Shown here: positions 56,720 through 64,000 of the stretch, one piece after another
Numbering within the stretch: position 1 is the first letter of the stretch
Layout of the letters: each line of letters starts with the position of its first letter
Assembly (NCBI GenBank): GCA_009823505.1
Contig: VZQC01012262.1
Coordinates: forward strand, 635,865 to 699,864
DNA length: 64,000 nucleotides
DNA from: Rhizomys pruinosus
Taxonomy: Eukaryota > Chordata > Mammalia > Rodentia > Spalacidae
Direction: 5' to 3'
Notes under the pieces: model-generated
What the model was told of the DNA's origin: nothing
Databases searched by the model: none
The model's input: only the letters and a program-made list of their open reading frames with translations
Translations under genes and position numbers: made by a program

Positions 56720-57290
56720 GGTGGACATTAGGCACCTGCAGGCCATTCCCTGGGGAGGTGTAACATGAGGTGCAGTAGTCCTAAACCTGTCGCTTCTGAG
56801 GCATACCTCAGTCTTGGGAACCAAATGGTGCATCCGCCATAAAAGTCTAATCTAGGGAGACGAATGGTACAGAACTTGGCCACTGTAAAAGGTGCGCGCA
56901 GACTTCCTTTTTTGTTCCACCCCCACTGTTGCTAAGAGCCCACCAGAGCTACTATATAAGGCCCTAAAACTCCTGCAATAAATGAGTTCCTTGGCCCTCT
57001 GATACCAACTCCCAGATCTCTCTGATCTGCCAGGCTCACCTGCACTCCAAAGCCATCTCTGCTTCCTCCCTGGCCCAGCCTGCAGCTTGGGATGGGCTCC
57101 ACACTAAGGGCCACAGGGCTGGTGACCAGTACGGATAGGAACCCCGCACATGGAGGAAGCCCACAGGAATTCATGGTGATTCTGCCACCAGAGGGCACTC
57201 ATGGAGGGCACTCTCCGACAGTGGTAGACCGATAATTGGCCCATTGCCCCCCCCATGGGTCTCTGGATCTTTAATCCCTGAATCCCAACT
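56720..57290 (+). mobile_element. Candidate solo LTR of an endogenous retrovirus
   Basis: A TATA-like CTATATAAGG at about 56950 is followed about 25 bp later by CAATAAATGAG, a promoter plus polyadenylation-signal order typical of retroviral LTRs. The region is GC-richer than its surroundings. Ends and target-site duplications were not resolved, and no internal viral sequence was seen. Confidence 0.4.
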
Positions 57291-57302
57291 GCTATTAGGG
57301 GA

Positions 57303-57372
57303 ATGAGCAGGTGTCTCAGAAGTGGAGCACTTGCAGCATATTCAAGGCCCTGGGTGCAATCTCCAGTATTAC
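57303..57372 (+). repeat. ID-like SINE fragment
   Basis: 'gagcaggtgtctcagaagtg' and 'ctgggtgcaatctccagtat'; the tail is 'tacaaaacaaaa'. Confidence 0.65.
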
Positions 57373-58354
57373 AAAACAAAAAACTACCTTCGGTCAACAA
57401 CCGTTACCTCTAAAACATATAAATTTTCTGTTTGCTTCTGGAACATGTTTAGGAAAACAATACAACTGCTATAGCTTTATATATTTAGTCGCTTATCATT
57501 TTAGAAATATATCACTGTATTTTTATTCTCTAAGACCCCCTGCCGAACAGACATCCCTGTGCAACATCTGGGACTGAGAGTTGGCTGAGATGATTCTGGG
57601 TCTGGGTCTAGTGTTCACCACAACTTCAGAGAGAAAAACTTGAGATTTGTTTCAGCTACAAACCCCTATGTGCAGAGACTCTACCAACCATCTAAATTTC
57701 TAGACTTTATTCATTTAATAAACTGCATCAGTATCTGAAGTTCTAAAGTTCCTTATTATTATGTTCTTGTATATCATTTATCTCCCAAACTATCTATACC
57801 ATAGATATATAAATATAAACTTATCATTTATTAATAGTAAAGGAAGAAACAAACACCTTCCTGAGGTTTACAGAACCAAACTGTCCTTAAGCATGAATAC
57901 TAAGCTAAATCATACTAAGTGGAAGCCTCTCATAACGCTTCCTAAATAAACATATTTGTCCTATGTGGACTGGAGTAGCAAGTTGCTTGCAAATGTTTAA
58001 AAGACTTCCAAGACAAAACAGTGGTCATCACAGAGCACGTCGGTCACCTTCCTAAGTCTACACTCCTCACTTCCTTCAGCCTCTGTAAGTTGCCCACTGC
58101 ACTGGCAACCTTCGCTCTTTTGTGATCACTATTATGCAGGGCTCTACTATTAGCAGTGTTGGAAACCTTAAACAGCATCTATCCTGCACTACACATAAAC
58201 ATGATCTTTATTTATTAGACAATCTGAAATTTAACATCAAAGGAGCCATCATTATATTTAATTACCAAAGTGAAGAAACAAAGATATGTATGCTAACACT
58301 CAGGAGTGGTGGTAAGCAGTGGAGAACCCAGTAGAGTTGCTAGGTAAGGCTTTT

Positions 58355-58516
58355 AACTATTTATTTATTTTTGTCTTTTTGAGACAGGGTCTCCCTGTAC
58401 CCCCGGCTGGCCTGGAACTCACTATGTAGACCAGGGTGGCCTCAATCTCACAGAGATCCACCTGCCTCTGCCTCCGGAGTGCTGGGATTGAAGATGTGTG
58501 CCACCACAGCAGCTGA
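58355..58516 (-). repeat. B1 SINE
   Basis: TTTA-rich tail, 'gagacagggtctccctgtac' to 'gtgtgccaccacagcagctg'. Confidence 0.93.
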
Positions 58517-59009
58517 TAGGTGAAGTTTTTATGAATACCTTGGAAACAGGCATTACATAAGCAGTGATTTGAAATGCACTTGAAGTACTGGAGAGCCTCA
58601 GGGTGATTAAAAGCAATCAAAAAGTATACACAGAGATTTCCAATTCCCTTACACTCAAATCACTGTTCTAAATGTGTAACTCGAGGATAGTGACCCCAGA
58701 TGGCTAACAATCCGAATACTTAGGTTAACAGATGCTGACAAAAGTACTCATTTAACTTAGTCCTTTAATGCTTTTTCCTGCTTTTGTGACTTAATTTTCC
58801 CTATTGTCTCAGACAGCACCTCCCTGAAGGACACCTTGCCTTTGTAGACCTAGAAAGGCTTTCCGGTGAGAGCGAACAGAGCCCAATGTGCAGCTGCAGC
58901 TGACAGCGTTTATTTCTCTACTCAAATATAATCAAGACATTGCTAGCAAGCCTAGAAGAATTGATGTGCTTCAGGTTAGTGAGAGACCCTGGTCTCAAAA
59001 AAATAAAGG

Positions 59010-59228
59010 TAGGGGCTGGAGAGATGGCTCAGTGACTAAGAGCACTTACTGCTCTCCCAGAGGACCGAGGGATCAGTTCTCAACACCCACATGACCTAAT
59101 ACTTATCCTTAATTCCAGTTCCATGGGACCAGGCACCTCCTTCTGGACTCCATATGCACCAGGCATGCATGTGATACACTTACATATACGCAGGCAAAAT
59201 ACTCATAAAAATAAAATTAAAAATAAAA
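59010..59228 (+). repeat. B2/B3 SINE
   Basis: 'aggggctggagagatggctc', 'gatcagttctcaacaccca' and an A-rich tail. Confidence 0.92.
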
Positions 59229-60062
59229 TCGTTTTACAATTAAATAAAGGTATCGAGACACTGAACATTGAACTCAGGCCTCCACACCTACATGCACACA
59301 TGTGTACCCACATAACGGTACACACACTATAGACTCACATACCACTCCACAACACAGATAGAAAAATACAATGCCTATACTATGACAAAGACACAAATAC
59401 TACGATCTGGACTTCTCATGCCCACATTCCAATTAAGACACACTTTCAAAAAGGTCTTATTTCACCACAAACTTCAAAACGAAACACTTGATATGACTAA
59501 AGAAATACAAAGGGAAAGGCATCTTATGAATGTTTCCACAAACACATAAAGAGTCACAAAAGCCCTTCCTTCCCCTCCTTCTCTCTCCTTCCTGCTCTTC
59601 TTTATCTTCTTATCCTTAATTAAAATGCCTGAGATCCTAAGTGTTTCAGACTGCACAGCTTTTAGATTTTGGAATATTACATAGATTTTTATCAGCTGGG
59701 CATTCCTAATTCCAAAGCGGAAATATGAATGTTTCTGAGTGTTGACATGTTACACAAAAGTTCCATATTTTGAAGCAAGTAGCAACCTGGATCATACATA
59801 CTGCTTTCTCATTTCTAAACCCCTAAAGGTCTGTAGCAATACAAGAACACAGGTAAACCCAAGCTTCTAATGTATTGCATTAACACCAGTAAAATAATCA
59901 ATTCAAGGCCCATCTAGCCCTTTTAGTAATTCGATTTCAAAATGGCAAGTATAATTCAATTTTATTACAGAAAAGTATTTTTGTTTCCAGATTATGATAT
60001 TTTCCTATTTTTATATTTACTAATAAGTAGACTCCCTACTAATGATGATATTGATCTGAAGA

Positions 60063-60300
60063 GGTGGCTAGAGAGATGGCTCAGGGGTTGAGAGCACTCA
60101 CTGGCTGCTTTTGAAGAGGACCAGAGTTTGATTTGCAGCACCAACATGCCAACCAACAACTGTCCTTAACTCCAGTTTCAGGAAATCAGATACCCTCTTC
60201 TGACCTCTGCAGGAATGCAGAACATGGGTGCACTTACATACAAGTGGGCAAAACACTTATAAATTATAGGATAAAAAAATAAATAAAAAATATATTAGAT
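60063..60300 (+). repeat. B2/B3 SINE
   Basis: 'ggtggctagagagatggctc', 'gagtttgatttgcagcacc' and 'aaaaaataaataaaaaa'. Confidence 0.92.
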
Positions 60301-60948
60301 CCTTACTTCCCAGATTAAGCTTTGCAAAAAAATAACGTGACTATTATAACAATGTGCCCACTGCTCCAACAACCCATTTTAATGACAAAATGGACCCAAC
60401 CTAGTGCATTTCTGTCAGTTGAAGAGGTATGAATTCTGGACTTCTAGGACATACTATTACCTGCATCTACCCCATCCAGTCATAGTATAAAATCCAGCAA
60501 AGGGGCAAGCTTAAAGATACACCTCCTCAGAGTAGACATAGTGGTATATCATATTTATTAAACACCCTTTGATGTCAGAAGAGCTAGTTTGACTTCTCAA
60601 TGACACACATCTGACTGAGTACTCTCCAACGATATACTTTCTGGTACAAGAGAGGTGTTGGTACTTGATGGGCAACCAGAGACACAAAGGGCCAGTCGGA
60701 GAGCAACTGCCACCCTTTACATTTGACGCCTTCATGTTTTATTACACATTTTAGAAAAGAGAAAGAACAAACACCCATGGGCGATGTTAGCAGAGAGCTC
60801 CCCATCCAAGAAAGCCTCAAACTCTGTATCTTGAAGTGCTTTCTATCACTAAATAAAGTGTATCTTATTGCAACTACAGAAAGTACTTGCATCACACATT
60901 ACTTAGATTTAGCCTTTGCGAATAAAAATCTTTAAATGAATGGGTCAC

Positions 60949-60950
<2 letters not shown>

Positions 60951-60979
<29 letters not shown>
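60951..60979. repeat. (AT)n microsatellite
   Basis: About 14 AT units with no interruption. Confidence 0.95.
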
Positions 60980-62124
60980 GCTGTGTGCCTGGTTTATTCC
61001 TACCTCCTTTTAATCAAATGTAAATGAACATTAGCATGAAGTGGCCTGTGTCTTACTTAGATGCTTCAACAATGTAATGTGAATTTTCAAAAGTTCACAA
61101 AAATTTTAAGTTATCTACCAAAAAACAAATAATTGTCACTGAGTTCCTTTTATAAATAGCATTAGCATTACCTAAAAGTCAGGAGACATCTTTAATTAAT
61201 GGCACACCACAGCAAACATATGGGCAACCAAGGACTTAAGGAAACTGACATTTGCAGCAGCAGACTGTGACTTTTCACCAACAATATAGTTGGAAGTCAA
61301 AGACAGATGATATTTTGGCCACTGTGCAAGGAAAGAATGAAGATGCCATTCACTAATATGAGCAAAAACAAATGTGGAAGGGAAGATCCAGCATTTAGTG
61401 AAGTCTGAACTACCTGTTAAAAGGGCTAAGCAGATCTATCTGGGTTCATGAAAGAAACCAAAATATCTAATCAATACCAGAAACATCTGTCAATTTTTGT
61501 GCTTTAACAATGAATTCTATTCTGAATGTTAATCAAATGACATCGTGTGGTATCAGTGCTCCATTATATTATTAGCAACAATTGACAGATACCATTAGCT
61601 AGAAGACTAACCAAACCTAAAAGTCTCAATACAATGAATGTCTTTAAAGGCAGCTGTTAAAAGTGGCCCAAAACAATCCTTTGTTTAGGAATATACTGAC
61701 AAGGCAGTATCTACTAGACAGAAGTGGCCAGATGAGCTCTTAAAATGTATCCAGTCACTGTATATAGTGCAAAATGAATGCACATTTCACATTTTTCATA
61801 GCTGGAAACAATGGTAAAATAAGTCAATTATTTTGTACAATGAAATATTGAAATATTTCTTATATATTGGGTTAAAATATGTTAACATTAACTACATCCT
61901 TTAAAAAAAATTTAATGTAGATACTAGAAATCATGGCCTGTGTTATATTTCTACTAGACAGAGGATTTTTGAACCAATATTGAAAATGGCTTTTTTTCTG
62001 ACATACAAGCAGAATGCAAATGGCAATAACATATCATTTAAATGAATTAAAAAGTCTAGGAGCATGAAGAGGTGTAAACTACACACACACATACACTTGT
62101 GGGGGTTCATAACACGGTTCACTG

Positions 62125-62180
62125 GGAGAGAGCTTACCCAGCACGTGTGAGACCTCAGGTTCAATCATCAACTGGGGAAA
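62125..62180 (+). repeat. ID/B4-like fragment
   Basis: 'gggagagagcttacccagca' and 'tcaggttcaatcatcaactg' suggest a tRNA-derived SINE body. Confidence 0.45.
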
Positions 62181-63084
62181 AACACCTAAACCATTTACTT
62201 GTGTTACATGCTACTGTCAGGAACAGAAAAAAAAAGCCCCCTTTACATCTATGGCTTTAAAAACACATTTCTAAAATAAATACATGCTCCAACATAAGAT
62301 TGGAGATCAAACAACACACACAAAATTCCAAAGAGTAAAGATAAATAAATACTTCATGAAAGTAATAGCAACTATGTATATAAGATTATAAAATCATATA
62401 TCATCATCTACCACCCTACAGTTTTTTCAATCAGGAAAGTTATAAAGAACGTGTTACATTTGATAAATACTTCATCAAATGGAGTATGAATTTGTTAAGT
62501 TTTGGATTAGATCTTACTCATTACATGATTCTCTTCACTTCAATATGCAGAATAATTGAGAACCTCAGAGATAAAAGATAATTTACCTCTGTGGATAATC
62601 TATTCTTTTGCTATAAAAGTTGTTGGGTTTCTTTGGTGTCAACAGTCTTATTCACACATCCTGTGTGGTATTTCATTAGCTCTGTCTATATGGTGCCTTT
62701 ATTCTTTCTCCATTCTAAGTGACCTACCATCAGTATTCCTTTGAGTACTTACTTCTCCTTCCAGTTTCCTCTCTCCCTTCTAGGAGCACTGTGAATTGAG
62801 TGCTGGCCCCAGCACACTCCCTCTTGGGTACTTCTTCACTTTTCTACACACCTTTCTTTCTGCATTCAGACTTCTTTAGTGTGGTATTCAATACTTCACC
62901 CTGTCTATATCCATCTTAGTTATCTGATTTATTAGGTTCTTCACTTCTGCTACTATGTCTGTCATATTAATATTCCCACTTTATGCATTTTGTGACTTCT
63001 TGCTCTTTAATACCACTACTGTGCTTTACTGCAGAGTAATTTATGCTTATTTTATTAATTCTGTCTCATAATTCTGCTTCATGA

Positions 63085-63340
63085 GGGCCATAGTACAATA
63101 ATCTCCCCTTAATCACAGAGAACATGTCCTAAGACCCCTAGCAGATCTCTGAAACTATAGATAGTACTAAGCCCTACATATATACTACATGTTTTACATG
63201 CACACATATATAACTATGGTTAAAGTTAGTATATGAGTCACAATGAGACTAAATAACGATTGAATAACTATAACAGTATACCATATATAAAACTGCCAGC
63301 ATTACTACTCTTGCATCTGAGGATCATTGTTATGTAAAAT
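63085..63340 (+). mobile_element. Tigger-like (TcMar) transposon relic
   Basis: 'catgtcctaagacccctagc' with 'gaaactatagatagtact' and 'ccctacatatatactaca' follow the order of Tigger-family short elements. The right end is lost. Confidence 0.7.
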
Positions 63341-63464
63341 GAGGGTTGTTTGAACTCAAATAACTACAATACCTTGACAATACATCTGAATTGAACACTG
63401 AGACCATGTTTAAGGGGAAAGTTGCATTTACAATATGCATGCACTGGATAAAGGGTCTATGTTA

Positions 63465-63960
63465 GTTACTTATCTACTGCTGTGATAAAACACCATGACC
63501 AAGACAACTTAGGCAGAGGCAGGCAGATCTTTGTGAGTTCAAGGCCAGCCTGGTCTACAAAGTGAGTTCCAGGACAGCTGGGGCTACAGGGAGACCCTGT
63601 CTCGAAAAGACAAAAGAGTTTATTTGAAATTATGCCTCCATAGGGGCAAGAATCCATAATGGCAAAGGAGGCATGGGGCAGAGGCGGATGGAGCAGAAAG
63701 TGGAGCACTCCACCTGGTAAATCCTCTGGAGGGGACTGGAGCAAAGCCATCAAAGGCAGCAGCACTGGGAGAAGGCAATCTCTGCAGGGTGTGATCTGAA
63801 AACAAGGGCCCTGGGGTAGCTGCTTGGCTTCTACCTGTTTTCATCAATTCCTCACCCTAGCAGGCCTTTCACAATGCCCTGACATAACCCTACTGACATC
63901 AATTTCTTTAGTAGTGGGGCAAGCAATTATTGTCTCAAGACTACCGAAGAAAGGTCAAAG
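63465..63960 (+). mobile_element. Rodent dispersed repeat split by a B1
   Basis: 'ctgctgtgataaaacaccat' begins the repeat. A B1 lies at 63510-63615, after which it continues 'gagtttatttgaaattatgc'. Same family as 18183, 30250 and 53600. Confidence 0.6.
63510..63615 (+). repeat. B1 SINE, 5' truncated
   Basis: 'aggcagaggcaggcagatct' to 'gaccctgtctcgaaaaga'. It lacks about the first 40 bp of B1. Confidence 0.92.
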
Positions 63961-64000
63961 TCAAAACTTAACAGGAAAACACCTTAGAACAATTTATCTC

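Larger units (their letters stand above)
47747..64000 (-). other. PRIM2: PRIM2 upstream intron (partial, >16 kb)
   Basis: Starts at the acceptor next to 47746 and runs off the right edge. I looked for the preceding coding segment (the region ending KLSKALA in human) on the minus strand and did not find it. The interval holds SINEs, an L2 relic, a possible LTR and a Tigger-like element. Stretches 47990-48450, 49380-50440, 55130-56390, 57380-58350, 59230-60060 and 60300-62120 are AT-rich, and I see nothing in them apart from short simple repeats. Confidence 0.8.

Overview
This is nuclear DNA from a myomorph (mouse-like) rodent. Three things show this: dense B1 (7SL-derived), B2/B3 (tRNA-derived) and B4/RSINE-type SINEs; rodent L1 (Lx-like) 3' untranslated sequence; and low CpG. 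The B1 and B2/B3 variants are not the common house mouse or rat forms as I remember them, so a different muroid or dipodoid lineage is likely. The species cannot be named from the sequence.

Only one host gene is visible: PRIM2 (DNA primase large subunit, p58) on the minus strand. Three consecutive coding exons lie at 47679-47746, 12360-12432 and 2641-2826. They correspond to about residues 232-340 of the human protein: the end of the N-terminal domain, the linker, and the start of the iron-sulphur C-terminal domain. All three have GT/AG sites and the phases join (68 + 73 + 186 bp) without a stop. Everything else is intron: more than 16 kb upstream of the first exon, about 35.2 kb between the first two, about 9.5 kb between the second pair, and at least 2.6 kb beyond the last.

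The introns, left to right, hold the following. (1) 1-7.9 kb: B4 and B2 SINEs, an old LTR-like remnant, simple repeats and a 21-copy 49-bp minisatellite with a higher-order period. (2) 7.9-10.8 kb: a block starting at a single N, rich in CpG and containing corrupted SINEs; it looks like uncorrected long-read gap fill. (3) 11-34 kb: SINEs, MIR, L2 and MER5-like relics, a 5'-inverted L1, Lx-like 3' UTR pieces, and 29-bp and 46-bp minisatellites. (4) 34-41.4 kb: a composite L1 (5' UTR-like, ORF1, ORF2 3' end, 3' UTR) riddled with SINEs. (5) 42.55-46.74 kb: a second, indel-ridden copy of 36.85-40.77 kb that begins right after another single N. (6) 46.7-64 kb: SINEs, an inverted B1 pair, an L2 relic, a SINE with a triplicated tail, a possible solo LTR, a Tigger-like element and repeat-poor stretches.

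I found no RNA gene, second host gene, CRISPR array or prokaryotic-type system. The most useful observations concern assembly integrity (the two N-flanked blocks), tandem-repeat structure and repeat rearrangements. Repeat family names come from recalled consensus sequences and need a RepeatMasker run to confirm.
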